From the NCBI GenBank assembly GCA_031763025.1, contig JASSKH010000002.1:14687468-14751467 (forward strand): DNA of 64,000 nt, given 5' to 3'. Every line of letters begins with the position of its first letter. The first letter of the stretch is position 1. Shown here one piece after another: positions 34,825 through 46,654 of the stretch. Below the pieces are notes generated by a model that saw nothing but the letters and a program-made list of their open reading frames with translations, ran no database searches and was not told where the DNA came from. The stretch comes from Macrocystis pyrifera. Lineage: Eukaryota > Sar > Phaeophyceae > Laminariales > Laminariaceae. A program made the position numbers and the translations under genes.

Positions 34825-35975
34825 AGGCACTTCGCGGCGCGGGCGGCCTACGCCGCCCGCTACGCTCGCTCAGGAAGGAAACATCAAATTATGCGAAGCG
34901 GGCGGAGGTCCATGATTGAATATAATTGTTTTTTTTTATGGGCCCTGTAGTTAGCTGCAAACTGCCGACTTGATAATATGCCAAGAGTCCCGCCGCCATG
35001 CTTCAATTCAGGAGAAAACAGCTCGGACGCCACATATGCTTCGCGTCGCGGGCGGTTTTCCGCTATGCTCGCTCACACGTCGTACATACGTACATACCCC
35101 AGGTAGGGTACATATATTCTTCTTTTGATATGCTCTGTGTCTGTGTACTCGTCGTATGTACGAAAGATAAAGAACAGAACGGCACAGCAACTAGCCTAAC
35201 AGCAACACAGCAAATACAACGAAAATGAAACCGAAATTTTCTGGAAGAAAAAAATCCCCGTCCCCTTTCGTGTAATAATTTAGTACCTGCGTGGAACACC
35301 TTACACCAGTCAAAAAAAGAAAAAATGAACAAAAGAAAAAATCTTACAGCAGCAGACCGCCGCTCTCGCGACCATCTCGCCACCGATTCAGTCCGGGTAA
35401 AGCTTTCCTCCCTCTCTTCCACAGTGAGCCCCGTCGCCCGACTCGCGGGAAGCCCGGTGCTCACCGTGGACCTCGACGCAAGCTCGACAATGTTGGTGCT
35501 CATTCGGGGTACCTCCCTCTTGTGACTCTCAGCCCGGTCGCAAAAAATAAGCACCGCTTGAATATTATCTTACAATCCCGAACGAACCTTAAATACTCGT
35601 ACGTACTCTATCCAAAATCACAAATGGAGGCCAGACAGAGTCTATTGATGCATCCCTCGTGTCTCGAGGCACACGCGACGCCTAGGCACGAAAGCGGCGA
35701 CCGTGCTCCTTGCAACTCCCCCTCTACTCGCCAGCATCCTCTGACACCCGCGACGGTGCTGGCTTCGCCCGCGCAACCGTGCTCGGAGTACACGCACGCA
35801 CACGAAACGAAAGAAGAAAAAAGGAAAGAAGGACTAAACAGTACGACGAGAAATAAATGGAGAAAACAAAGACTCGCTGGAACGGTCCGGCAAGTAATAA
35901 ACGGAGGCGATGCCCAAGTGGGAGCTCTGAGAGGCCAGGGATGTACCAACCGAGCACGCTCAGAGATCGAGATCT
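34825..35975. other. Insertion of ~1.15 kb in E module copy 1, carrying a diverged He fragment
   Basis: Compared with E copy 0 (near 29640) and E copy 2 (near 58815), this block is extra. Its left part has GC-rich inverted patches (GCGCGGGCGGCC...GCCGCCCGC at about 34836-34860). From 35285 to 35825 it aligns, with about one difference in four bases in the densest part, to the He segment 1270-1775 (also 18320-18835 and 62860-63365). The anchors are TCACCGTGG, GAGGCCAGACAGAG and CACACGCGACGCCTAG. Overlapping 228-aa plus and 163-aa minus frames are open here; neither shows a domain. Confidence 0.5.
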
Positions 35976-36814
35976 AAGTAAGTATATCTATGTGTGTATA
36001 CCCAAGATACCCAAGAGTACTAAATACAGCAGCAGTATAGCATGTATCAATAGGAGATGGTCTTCTTCCTCACTATTCTGTTTCAACCCTTTAAGCCTCT
36101 GTCTTACAACCTAGATCCGGGGTGGTGGTCGTAGAGAAAGCTCTTCTGCCTCCCCACAATATTACAATTAATTGTCAAGCATGTCATTTGCTGTGTGGTA
36201 ATTTCTGCTCCAGCATCCGAGGGACCAACACCCAATGATATGTTTGTCAGAGTTGTGGATCAGGGGCGTAACAATCCTTCATTTTGAACGCATGTAATTT
36301 CTTCCAGATGACGCAGTGTTGTTTTCGTTGGTTAGTTTCCAGTGTAAAATCATTTTGGCGTACCATCACCGAACTTCTCCAACGAGCTGTCCATATTTTC
36401 TTTGACGTAACGGGGACATCTTTTTCATGTAAACCGATCACATACGCACGTTTTTGTCGTGAAGTTTGTGTTGTTTGTGATTGGATTTCTGAGCAGCAGT
36501 GAGATGACTATTTATATTATATTATTACTTTTAACATGAACAAACAACTACCGAGTACGTACGTAGTTCTGAGCAGCAGTGATACAGGAGTACGTCGCAA
36601 AAAGCACTAGGCTGAGAATAACTATCACTTCAATAGACTACTGAATGAAGTACAACAACCCTTTCAAGCCTCTGCATTACAACCTAGAGTCGGAGGGGTC
36701 GTAGGACAAGCTCCTCTCCTCCCTCGCCACTATCGATTCCGCTGAGATCGTGTTGTTCACGATGACGTTCTTTTCATGTCCTGCGACATCGCCAAACGGC
36801 TATTATTATATACC
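35976..36814. repeat. E module copy 1, right part
   Basis: Resumes similarity to 29660-30463 and 58830-59650, ending with CATCGCCAAACGGCTATTAT. The H palindrome expected next is replaced by the inverted duplicate that begins near 36815. Confidence 0.65.
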
Positions 36815-38165
36815 TGGTATGTATACGTATATTTGTCAAATTTTCGTACTTTTGCCAACTTTTCTCTTCGCACGAGCACTTTTAGGCAAAACAGTAAGTA
36901 CAAGGACACGGGAAGCCCTGCCGGACACATTGGTCTAGGTCTCGGCGCGATCCGTGCACTCTGAAGCGCGTGGCAGGCGCTTAAATTTTTTTTTTCCGGC
37001 GGGAGTGGATAAGACGATTTCCCTGGTTTCAGTAAAGAGGCCTTATTTTGTACGTACGTACCGGTACATTGCCATGCTCTCTGTTTTCTCCCCCCGGCTC
37101 TCATGAGCTGTGAGCACACAGCTCAGGCATATACCAGTACACAACAGACAACATGCACAGATCCCATCGTTCCAACGCTGCCGCCCACACGCCGTGCGTG
37201 TTCGGCACGCCCATATGCGTAGTGTTGCTGTGGTTGGTTGAGTTTGTTGGAGCCTGCCGTCCGCATTCCACGGTCTGTCATATATTTTTTTATCCGTATG
37301 TACACAGGATGACGTACAACATCCTGTACATTTTTTTTGTGGTGTTGCACGGAGCACAGACCACCGCCTAGAGAACAATACCCACAGCAGTGCACAGAGC
37401 GTGCTTACCTCCAGCTTCCTACAGCACCACAACCAACCCTGCTGCCCAGCAGCAGCAGTGGGCACACCTTGCGCGTGTGGATAATCGTACTGCGGCCCAT
37501 TCGTACAGCAGCGTTCGTACAAAATATACTTATAGCAGTACAGCAGTTAGTAGTTCTGATTGCAGTGTGTCCCACATTGCTGGCCGATATATCCTAGAGC
37601 CAGCTGAAAGGGGATCAGTACACGTGCGTACGTTCCTCGCGTTGCATTTTACAAAAGTACTGTTGAACATGCAGTCGTACCTGTACAAGCTACTCTACTG
37701 CTGTAGGAGATCGTGCAAAGTGTTTTAGATTGCGTAAAAAACACGACAAGCCAGTTGTACGAGCACCGTTCTAGCGAACACGTTTACACTGCGCTGGATG
37801 TACAACATTTTCGTTTCCGAGGTTCGACTCGCACCATCCACGTTTTTTTTTTTAGTTTCACTGTTGACTATTTTTGTACCAGGACTACAACAGAGTACTA
37901 CAGTAATAAAAATAATACATTCGTCTACACCTTGCTTTTCTGAACGTATAATATGATAGTGTAAGAGTACATGTTACTTGTGTGTTTTAGCGCGCGCTTG
38001 CGTGTGGCGTGCGTTCATACCTCAACATTTCACAGCTACTCCGAATACTTGGGAGTAAAGCAAAGTATGTTCGAGAAGATACTGTTGCCATTATTACCGT
38101 AGGTACTTCGTACACTCGCAGTATTTCGGGGTTTTTGTACTCGATATACTGCGAGTACTCGCAGT
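36815..38165 (-). repeat. Long inverted duplicate, copy 2 (partner 4755-6525)
   Basis: Reverse-complement match to 4755-6525, with landmarks TATACGTATATTTGTCAAAT at 36823 and CTTCCTACAGCACCACAACC at 37421. GAGGTTCGACTCGCACCATC (37820) and AGCAAAGTATGTTCGAGAAG (38058) follow. It is shorter than copy 1. It joins directly to the end of an E module, so one end of the duplication used that junction. Confidence 0.75.
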
Positions 38166-38845
38166 ATTTTGAGGTTCTGTAGATACTACTGCGCATACTT
38201 TCTTCGGGCTTCACAATTCTGTACGGCGGGTACTACAACAAGTATACCACTAAGTACTAGTCTACAGCAGTATTTCGTCCGTTGGTAGTGTTCGTACGCT
38301 GCTTCTTCTGCGAGATTCAGTACTCGCAGAAATGAAATACCCTCCAAATGCCCAGCATGCTTCGAGTATGAAGTATGCTTCAACCGTTTGTGCACCGTGT
38401 CGACAAGTCTCAGGCCCAGCGTTCGGCACAAAACACACCCAGATAGTCCCACACGAGTGGGAGTTGGAGCAAACTACTTTCGCTGGAGACAACTTGAGCA
38501 CTCAGAGCAGTCTGCCAGTATTTCGATATAATATTATGCATGACGGCAAATGCTCTCAGTATCTCGAGGTTCTGTACTGCGCATAATATATATTGCCTTC
38601 ACCCCAAGTATTTATTGCGTGTTTCGATACTACTGCGGGTACATACTTTAAGCAAACTGTATTCTCGGGGCTCGGTACTGCTCACACTCTCATTACTCTC
38701 AGTATTTGGGCCTTCTCAGTACTCGCAGTAGTTTTGCCGCCAGTACTCCAATACTCTCAGTACTCGGACTACGATTTGTTCTCGAGCATGTACCTGTGAA
38801 ACCTTGATATTATACCCTGAGCACCAAGAAACTTTTATTTTGGGG
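38166..38845. repeat. Imperfect AGTACTCGCAGTA-type repeats
   Basis: Short motifs CTCGCAGTATTT, CTCAGTACTCGCAGTA and CCAGTACTCCAATACTCTCA recur about every 15-60 bp (38140-38175, 38310, 38555, 38695-38770). AGTACT and TACTGCGAGTA are partly palindromic. No gene seen. Confidence 0.5.
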
Positions 38846-39728
38846 CAACATATAAATACAACTATAATTACGATTTTTGAGGTCGTTGTCACTTGCTAGC
38901 TCTTGGCAGACAGACCGACTGATAGACAGCTCTTCGCAAACAGTCCTTCTTCTTTGAAACAGCCGAACAGCCAAACAGCCAAACAACCTTTCTTCTTCCC
39001 AAACTGCAACCAATAGACAGCCCTTCGCACAACGCCTAGACGAGGCGTCTCGCCTTCGACGAACGGCATCTAGATGCAGCTGTAGGCGGCCAAGCTGCTT
39101 GCTGCTGTCGGTGGCGAACCTGCTGGTGCTGCACCCCCCGCCTCTCCCTTCTCCACGCCCCCTGAGCTCACCTCCCCCTCGTCGAGAGGCGCGTGGTCCT
39201 CGCCCTCTGGCAAGAGAGCGGCAACGACAAAGACCGACCTGGTGCCGACCGTTGTTGTTTGCGACCGGTGCACGGACCAGCACTTACTTACTTGCCCAAG
39301 AACTCCGCGCCTGGTGGCAAAAACGTGGCCTTCGCCACCTGCGAGTATCTCATGTGCGATGGTGGCAGGATCATCCTGTATTGGGCAACCAACTGCGAGT
39401 TATGTGCTCGCCCGATCAAGGAAGGGACTGTCTCGTACTCCCTCGAGATTGCTGACAGCGGTGAGTGTCTTGGGTCTATTGTTGAATGCTGTCTGTTGCC
39501 AGTACGTTTTTTTGGGGTTTTCAATTGCCTTTTTGCATACAAACCTACCTCAAAGCCTCAAGGCGTTTACTATTTTTTGGACTCATCCATGCTCGTTCTT
39601 TCCCCTTCGTGCGTTGCGTCGGCTCCTCTTACACAGTGCACGCGAACGCGCACATGCACAACTGTTTGCGGGACGTGAACGAAGGAACGGAGGATTCAGC
39701 TGTCGCCGTCACCGCTGCACCGAACGAT

Positions 39729-39822
39729 GTGAGTGCTGCTGCTACTGTGGTGCATTTTCGGTGCACACGATTTCTGTGTGTACATGTTTTGGTGACCCTA
39801 CGTACCCCCTTTGCTCGTTTTC

Positions 39823-39864
<42 letters not shown>

Positions 39865-41269
39865 TGTCAGCGCCACGCCATGAGTGCTGCTGCTGTGCAC
39901 CTGCTGCTCCTGTGCACTTGCTACTGCTGTGCACTTGCTGCTGCTGTAGTGCTGCTGCATTGTCGCCGTGCATCATGCTGGAAGTGTACATATTTTCGGA
40001 TCGTCAATAAAATTCCGTAGCTTTCGCGATGGCAGCATACTAGGGTACATCATGCTTTTTTTCTTCCATATTTTCATATCGTTGCTATGCTGCTGCTGCT
40101 GCTGCCAACGCTGCTGCTGCCAACGCTGCGGCGATTCATTGCAGCTTCTGCTGCTGCTAATGCTGTAGCTGCTTCTGCTGCTAATGCTGCCGCAATATCC
40201 ACTGAATGTTCGTATGTACTCGGATTATTGTTTTTATTGGTCGTTTCTGTACCCAAATGGTTATTTTGATACGTGAAAATATTTTTGACGTTTTGCTCCT
40301 GCATTTTGCGTACGTACTGATTTTTCTCGTTTTTGGCTTGAATTTTTTTTCCTATCGTTGCTATGCTGCTGCTTGCTGCTGCTGTGGTGCTGCTGCGTTG
40401 TTGCCGTACATCATGCTGCACTTGTGTGTGTACATATTTCTGTATCGACACTGAATTTCCGTAGGTTTTGCGATCGCGGCATACCAGGGTACATAGTTTT
40501 TCTTCTTCCTTATTTTCATATCGTTGCTATGTTGCTGCTGCCAACGCGGATTATTGTTTTTGTTGGCCGTTTTTGTACCCAAATGTTTTTTTTTATACGT
40601 AAAAAAAATATTTTGGTCGTTTTGCTCCTGCATTTTGCGTACGAACTACTTTTTCTCGTATTTTAGCTTGGTTCTTTTCGTATTATTGTTGCTATGCTGC
40701 TGCTGCTGCGTTGTTGCCGTACAGCATGCGGGGGTGGGTCTATCTATAGTGAGGTACCAAAAATACTTTTCGGACGGACTCGGGGTACATACTTTTTTTC
40801 TTCCTTCTATTCATATCGTTGCTATGCTGCTGCTGCTGCCAACGCTGTGGCGATCCGTTGCTGCTTCTGCTGCTGCTGCTGCTGCTGCTAGTGGTGCCGC
40901 AATATTCACTGAATGTTCGTATGTACTCGGATAATTGTGTTTCTTGGTCGTTTTGTCGTTTTGTGGCGCTGCTGCGTTGTTCCCGTACACATCATGCTGG
41001 ACATGATTTGCGTGCCTATTACACTTGTGCGTGTGTACATATTTCTGTATCGTCAACGATTTTTTTTTTGTGGTGTTGCTGCGTTGTTGCCGTACATCAT
41101 GCTGGACGTGATTTGTGTGTTTATTACACTCGTGTGTGTGTACATATTTCTGTATCGTCAATAAATACGGTACGTTTTGCGATTGCGGCAGCCCAGGGTA
41201 CATAGTGTTTTTCTTCCTTCTTTTCATATCGTTGCTATGCTGCTGCTGCAGCCAACGTTGCGGCGATCC

Positions 41270-41305
<36 letters not shown>

Positions 41306-42108
41306 AATGCTAATAATAATGCTGCCGCAATATTCACAGGATGTTCGCATGTACTCGGATTATTGTTTTTCTTGATCGTTTTTTGTACCTAAATGGTCGT
41401 TTGGGTACCTGGAAAAAATATTTTGGTCATTTTGCTGCTGCATTTTGCGTACGTACAGCTTTTTTTCTCGTTTTGGGCTTCGTTCTTTCCATATCGCGCT
41501 GCTACGCTGCTGTGGTGCTGCTGCTGCGTTGTACATCATGCTGGTCATTTGTGTGTACATATTTTTGTTTCGCCAATGAAATTCCGTAGCTTTAGCGGTC
41601 GCGGCATACCAGGGTACGTACTTTGTTTCTTTTTTTTATCATATCTTTGCTACGCCGCTACTGCTGCCAACGCTGCGGCGATCCATTGCTGCTTCTGCTG
41701 CTGCTATTGTTGCTAATGCTGATGCAACCACTGCTCGAAGCCGTTGCGGCTGCTGCTGCTGCTGCTGCGGCTGATGCTGCTAATGCTGGCTCAACATCTA
41801 CTGATTGTTCTTATGTATTCGGATTACTGTTCTTCTTGGTTTTTTTTGCACCCAAATGGTCGTTTTGGTACGTTTTAAAAAAAATATTTTGGCCGTTTTC
41901 CTGCTGCGTTTTACGCATGTACTTGCTGCTTCTGCTACTGCTGCTGCCGTCGTATAGCAAGCGATTACGTACTGCTGTTGTGCCGCTGTAGAGCAGTACA
42001 AATAATGAACTCTGCCCCCCCCCCCCCCCCCCCCCCCCCTTCCCCCTCCCCCGCCATTCCCTGCACGCCACTCCCGCCCCGCGCACCCTATATGTTTACT
42101 TCGACCAG
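39729..42108 (+). repeat. Intron filled with CTG arrays and ~400-bp subrepeats, copy 1
   Basis: A run of about 12 CTG (39826-39862) is followed by four or five diverged units near 40075, 40515, 40805, 41220 and 41640. Each has CATATCGTTGCTATG, CTG/GCC-rich patches, GCAATATTCACTGAATGTTC, GTACTCGGATTATTG, and CATTTTGCGTACGTAC. The intron ends with a run of more than 20 C (about 42016-42038) before the acceptor. Poly-Ala, poly-Cys and poly-Ser frames across it are artefacts of the triplet repeats. Confidence 0.75.
42016..42038. repeat. Poly-C run before exon 3, copy 1
   Basis: An uninterrupted run of about 23 C followed by TTCCCCCTCCCCC. It lies about 70 bases before the inferred acceptor and may act as the polypyrimidine-rich tract. 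Copy 2 has a longer run. Confidence 0.8.
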
Positions 42109-43279
42109 GTAGGTGGCAAGTGCTACAACTGCCGCCTGACGGACTCCACCATCAAAGACGGAGACATCATCCTCAAGCGCAAGAAGACTCCCTTCCATTT
42201 CGCCTACTCCAGGGCTTCGCGGAATTCCGAAGCAGTACGCCAAGCAGATTGTCTCCATCCAGGACGAATGAGAGGCAACAAATTGTTCCCACATTTCCCA
42301 AAATCACGATTATTTCCCCCTACACATACCCAACGGGTTAAACAGCGGACAGATCCACATTCTGGGCCTCCCGCCTCGTTACTACAGCAGCCTGGAAGAC
42401 TATTTACATATCATGTCTCATCCAAACTCCTATGCTGGTTAAATCGAAATCGCGGCCGCCCAGCAACTATACAACATTTCCATAACCGTTGTCGTTGCTG
42501 GCACTGCTGCTTTCCCCTCTGTCCCGAACCTTTCTGAAACAACAGCCTGTATGTTGTATATCATCCACATGCCATGCACTACTCCACTCTTTCCCCGCAC
42601 TGATGAAAGATGTTATCCTTATTATTAGACGAATGTCATTCTTACTCTTGCGTCACCCGATCTTACGTTTCACATCACATTCACAAATAAACGCGGTTAT
42701 TACATCCTTCACCGTTTCTTACACAAATACATTTAGTTTGGTTGGCTTTGAGTATTGCCCCAATTGCAATATAACTGCAACTGGAGTCATAACATTTAGG
42801 TTGGTTGGCTTTGGGCTAATACCCCAATTGCAATATAACTGCAGCAATTGGCGTCAAAGCCAAAAGCCAACCAAAACTGTAATTGGCGTCATAGCCCAAA
42901 GCCAACCAAATTAAATGTATTTGTACAAGAAACGACGGAATACCCACTCCGAAGGAAAGCCTTGTAAATATAAATACAACTATAATTACGATTTTTGAGG
43001 TCGTTGTCACTTGCTAGCTCTTGGCAGACAGACCGACTGATAGACAGCTCTTCGCAAACAGCCCTTCTTCTTTGAAACAGCCGAACAGCCAAACAACCTT
43101 TCTTCCTTCTTTGAAACAGCCGAACAGCCAAACAACCTTTCTTCATTATTTTTCGCCAAACAGCCAAACAACCTTTTCTTCTTTCTTCTTCCGCAAACTG
43201 CCAACCAATAGACAGCTCTTCGCACGGCGCCTAAAAGAGGCGTCTCGCCTTCGACGAACGGCATAGATAGGTGCAGCTG

Positions 43280-45399
43280 TAGGCTGCCAAGCTGCTGCTG
43301 TCGGTGGCGAACCTGCTGGTGCTGCAACCCCCGCATCTCCCTTCTCCACGCCCCCTAAGCTCACCTCCCTCTCGTCGAGAGGCGCGTGGTCCTCGCCCTC
43401 TGGCAAGAGAGCGGCAACGACAAAGACCGACCTGGTGCCGGCTGTTGTTTGCGACCAGTGCACGGACCAGCACTTGGTCAAGAACTCCGCGCCTGGTGGC
43501 AAAAAACGTGGCCTTCGCCACCAGCAAGGATCTCATGTGCGTGGTGGCGGGATCATCCTGACAGGGCAACCGACTGCGAGTTCTGTGCTCGCCCGATCAA
43601 GGAAGGGACTGTCTCGTACTCCCTCGAGACTGCTGACAGTGGTGAGTGTCTTATGTCTATTGTGCATGCTGTATGTTGTCAGTACGTTTTTTGGGGGTTT
43701 TCAATTGCCTTTTTGCATACAATCCTACGTCAAAGCGTTTATTTATTTTTTGACTCATCCATGCTCGTTCTTTCCCCTTCGTGCGTTGCGTCGGCTCCTC
43801 TTACACACAGTGCACGCGAACGCGCACATGCACAACTGTTTGCAGGACGTGAACGAAGGAACGGAAAATTCAGCTGTCGCCGTCACCGCTGCACCGAACG
43901 ACGTGAGTGCTGCTGCTACTGTGGTGCTTTTTCGGTGCATGCACACGATTTCTGTGTGTACATGTTTTTTTGGTGACCCCACGTACTCATTTTTTGCTCG
44001 TGTTCGGCTGCCGCTGCTGCTGTGCACCTGCTTCTCCTGTGCACTCGCTGCTGCTGTAGTGCTGCTGCGTTGTTGCCGTGCTGTGCACCTGCTGCTCCTG
44101 TGCAATTGCTGCTGCTGTATGTAGTGCTGCTGCGTTGTTGCCGTGCATCATGCTGGAAGCGTACATATTTTCGGATCGTCAATTCCGTAGGTTTTGCGAT
44201 GGCGGCATACCAGGGTACATGCTTTTTTTCTTCCTTATTTTCATATCGTTGCTATGCTGCTGCTGCTGCTGCTGCTGCCAACGCTGCTGCCAACGCTGCC
44301 AACGCTGCGGCGATTCGTTGCAGCTTCTGCTGCTGCTAATGCTGTGGCTGCTTCTGCTGCTGCTGCTGCTAATGCTGCCGCAATATCCACTGAATGTTCG
44401 TATGTACTCGGATTACTGTTTTTCTTGGTCGTTTTTGTACTCAAATGGTTCCTTTTGATACGGGAAAAAATATTTTTGTCGTTTTGCTCCTGCATTTTGC
44501 GTACGTACTGCAATTTCTCGTTTTAGGCTTTGTTATGTTCATATATATCGTTGCTATGCTGCTGCTGTGGTGCTGCTGCGTTGTTGCCGTACATCATGCT
44601 GCACTTGTGTGTGTACATATTTCGGTATCGTCAATGAAATTCCGTAGGTTTTGCGATTGCGGCATACCAGGGTACATACTTTTTTTCTTCCTTATTTTCA
44701 TATCGTTGCTATGCTGCTGCTGCTTACGCGGATTATTGTTTTTATTGGCCATTTTTGTACCCAAATGGTTTTTTTGATACGTAAAAAAAAATATTTTGGT
44801 CGTTTTGCTCCTGCATTTTGCGTACGTACTACTTTTTCTCGTATTTCGTATTGTTGCTAAGCTGCTGCTGCGTTGTTGCCGTACAGCACGCGGAGGTGGG
44901 TCTATAGTGAGGTACCAAAAATACTTCTCGGACGGCCTCGGGGTACATACTTTTTTTCTCCCTTCTTTTCATATCGTTGCTATGCTGCTGCTGCCAACGC
45001 TGTGGCGATCCGTTGCTGCTTCTGCTGCTGCTGCTGCTGCTGCTCTGCTTTTAATGCTGCCGCAATATTCACTGAATGTTTGTTCCTGGTCGTTTTGTGG
45101 CGCTGCTGCGTTGTTGCCGTACATCATGCTGGACATGATTTGTGTGTCTATTACACTTAAACTTGTGCGTGTGTACATATTTCTGTATCGTCAATGATTT
45201 TTTGTGGTGCTGCTGCGTTGTTGCCGGACATCATGCTGGACGTGATTTGTGTGTGTACTGTACTACACTTGTGTGTCTACATATTTCTGTATCGTCAATG
45301 AAATTACGTACTTGCTGCTTCTGCTGCTGCTGCTGCCGTCGAATAGCAAGCGATTACGTGCTGCTGTTGTGCCGCTGTAGAGTAGTACAAATAATGAAC

Positions 45400-45437
<38 letters not shown>

Positions 45438-46003
45438 TTCCCCCTCCCCCGCCATTCCCTGCACGCCACTCCCGCCCCGCGCACCCTATATGTTTACTTC
45501 GACCAGGTCCGTGGCAAGTGCTACAACTGCCGCCTGACGGACTCCACCATCAAAGACGGAGACATCATCACCAAGCGCAAAAAGACTCCCTTCCATTTCA
45601 CCTGCTCCAGGGCTTCGCGGAATTCCGAAGCAGTACGCCAAGCAGATTGTCGCCATCCAGAACAAACGAAAGGAAACAAATTGTTTCCCACATTTCCCAA
45701 AATCACGATTATTTCCCCCTACACATATCCAACGGGTTCAACAGCGAACAGATGCACATTCTGGGCCTCCCGCCTCGTTACTACAGCATCCTGGAAGACT
45801 ATTTACATATCATGTCTCATCCAAACTCCTATGCTGGCTACATCGAAATCGCGGCCGCCCAGCAACTATACAACATTTCCATAACCGTTGTCGTTGCCGG
45901 CACTGCTGCTTTCTCTCCTGTCCCAAACCTTCCTTTAAACAACAGCCTGTATGTTGTATATCATCCACATGCCAAGCACTGCTCCACTCTCTCCCCACAC
46001 TGA
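43280..46003 (+). pseudogene. Zinc-finger plus OTU-like peptidase gene, copy 2 (broken, best OTU half)
   Basis: Exon 1 ends at 43641, exon 2 is 43811-43902 (again 92 nt) and exon 3 starts at 45507. Exon 1 reads VVCDQCTDQHLVKNSAPGGK and is then frame-shifted by an extra A in an A6 run (43500-43506), before CEFCARPIKEGTVSYSLE. Exon 3 keeps the full finger KCYNC ... FHFTC. The ORF 45518-46003 holds an OTU-like C-terminal half: LEDYLHIMSHPNSYAGYIEI (residues 92-111), AAAQQLYNISITVVV, then NSLYVVYHPHAKHCSTL with the candidate catalytic His (residue 154), ending in a natural stop. The finger and OTU parts are in different frames, and the Cys box was not located. The family is inferred from the pattern Y..M..p.sYxGyIEi.A and the terminal H-C-S-T-L. 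Confidence 0.5.
43903..45506 (+). repeat. Intron with CTG arrays, copy 2
   Basis: Same subrepeats as copy 1 (units near 44240, 44555, 44695 and 44970), closed by a C run of more than 30 (about 45401-45437) before TTCCCCCTCCCCC and the acceptor at 45506. Confidence 0.7.
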
Positions 46004-46230
46004 TGAAATATGTTATTCTTATTATTAGACGAATGTCATTCTTACTCTTGCGTCACCCGATCTTACGTTTCACATTACATTCATAAATAAATGCGATTAT
46101 TACATCCTTCACCGTTTCTTACACAAATACATTTAGTTTGGTTGGCTTTGGGCTATGTCGCCAATTAATTGCAGTTATATGTACACGAAACGACGGAATA
46201 CCCACTCCGAAGGAAAGCCTTGTATATTAG

Positions 46231-46654
46231 TATTATTATTCTTGCCTTCTGACAAAATAGCGTATTGTAGTACCAGTATGTACGTATGTGCTGCACCTTA
46301 TCACTCAGGCGGTCACAAATTATGGCGCAACCTCGACCTCGCGCAACTTTTATGTACTTACGAATTCATCGCCGCGAGTCAGCTGGATCAATATATCTCC
46401 ATTTACCGATACCCTGTTATATATTATTGTAGTAATGACCCCACACCAATTCCGCGAACAGCAGTACAATATAGTCTGTCCTAAAAAATATGTTGTGTGT
46501 GTTCTTCACGTTAAAATGATGGGTGGGTGCAGATGCTACTTCTTCTATAAACAAGTGTGCAGGGTTTCATACGAGTACGAGTATTATAATTTCGCTCTTG
46601 CGCCACTCCCCTATTAATACGGCACCTCCCGGAGGGGAACCTTGTAAATATTAA
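46231..46654. other. Spacer between gene duplication and H module, nothing recognised
   Basis: No repeat partner or gene seen. The junction to the H palindrome reads AACCTTGTAAATATTAATAT, whose CCTTGTAAATAT also ends copy 1 of the 4.1-kb duplication at 42960. Confidence 0.4.

Larger units (their letters stand above)
39086..42602 (+). pseudogene. Zinc-finger plus OTU-like peptidase gene, copy 1 (broken)
   Basis: The deduced model has exon 1 from about 39086 to 39460 (donor GTGAGT) and exon 2 at 39637-39728 (acceptor TTACACAG, donor GTGAGT, 92 nt). Exon 3 starts at 42109 after TTCGACCAG, and phases agree. Exon 1 gives VVCDRCTDQH, then in another frame CELCARPIKEGTVSYSLE. Exon 2 adds HANAHMHNC. 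Exon 3 gives KCYNCRLTDSTIKDGD then FHFAY, so the last zinc ligand Cys has become Tyr. The fingers (CxxC, IKxG, HxxC) recall PARP-type fingers. The following OTU-like region reads LEDYLHIMSHPNSYAG in another frame, then TAA, and loses its His box by a 1-base deletion. An 8-base insertion near 39290 also breaks exon 1. Confidence 0.45.
38846..42964 (+). repeat. 4.1-kb tandem duplication, copy 1 (zinc finger/OTU-like gene fragment)
   Basis: Begins at TATAAATACAACTATAATTA with ACGATTTTTGAGGTCGTTGT, and ends with GACGGAATACCCACTCCGAA followed by GGAAAGCCTTGTAAATAT, where copy 2 starts. The second intron is longer than in copy 2 (about 2.4 against 1.6 kb), mainly from additional CTG-array units. 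Confidence 0.85.
42965..46230 (+). repeat. Tandem duplication, copy 2 (zinc finger/OTU-like gene fragment)
   Basis: Starts with the same TATAAATACAACTATAATTA and closes with CCACTCCGAAGGAAAGCCTT at about 46200. Within it the region GGTTGGCTTTGGG...CCAATTGCA (repeated three times in copy 1, 42740-42905) is reduced to one unit. Confidence 0.85.

Noticed and set aside
39826-41990. Long poly-Ala, poly-Cys and poly-Ser reading frames
   Set aside because: They are translations of CTG arrays in all frames, present on both strands, and change phase between duplicated copies.
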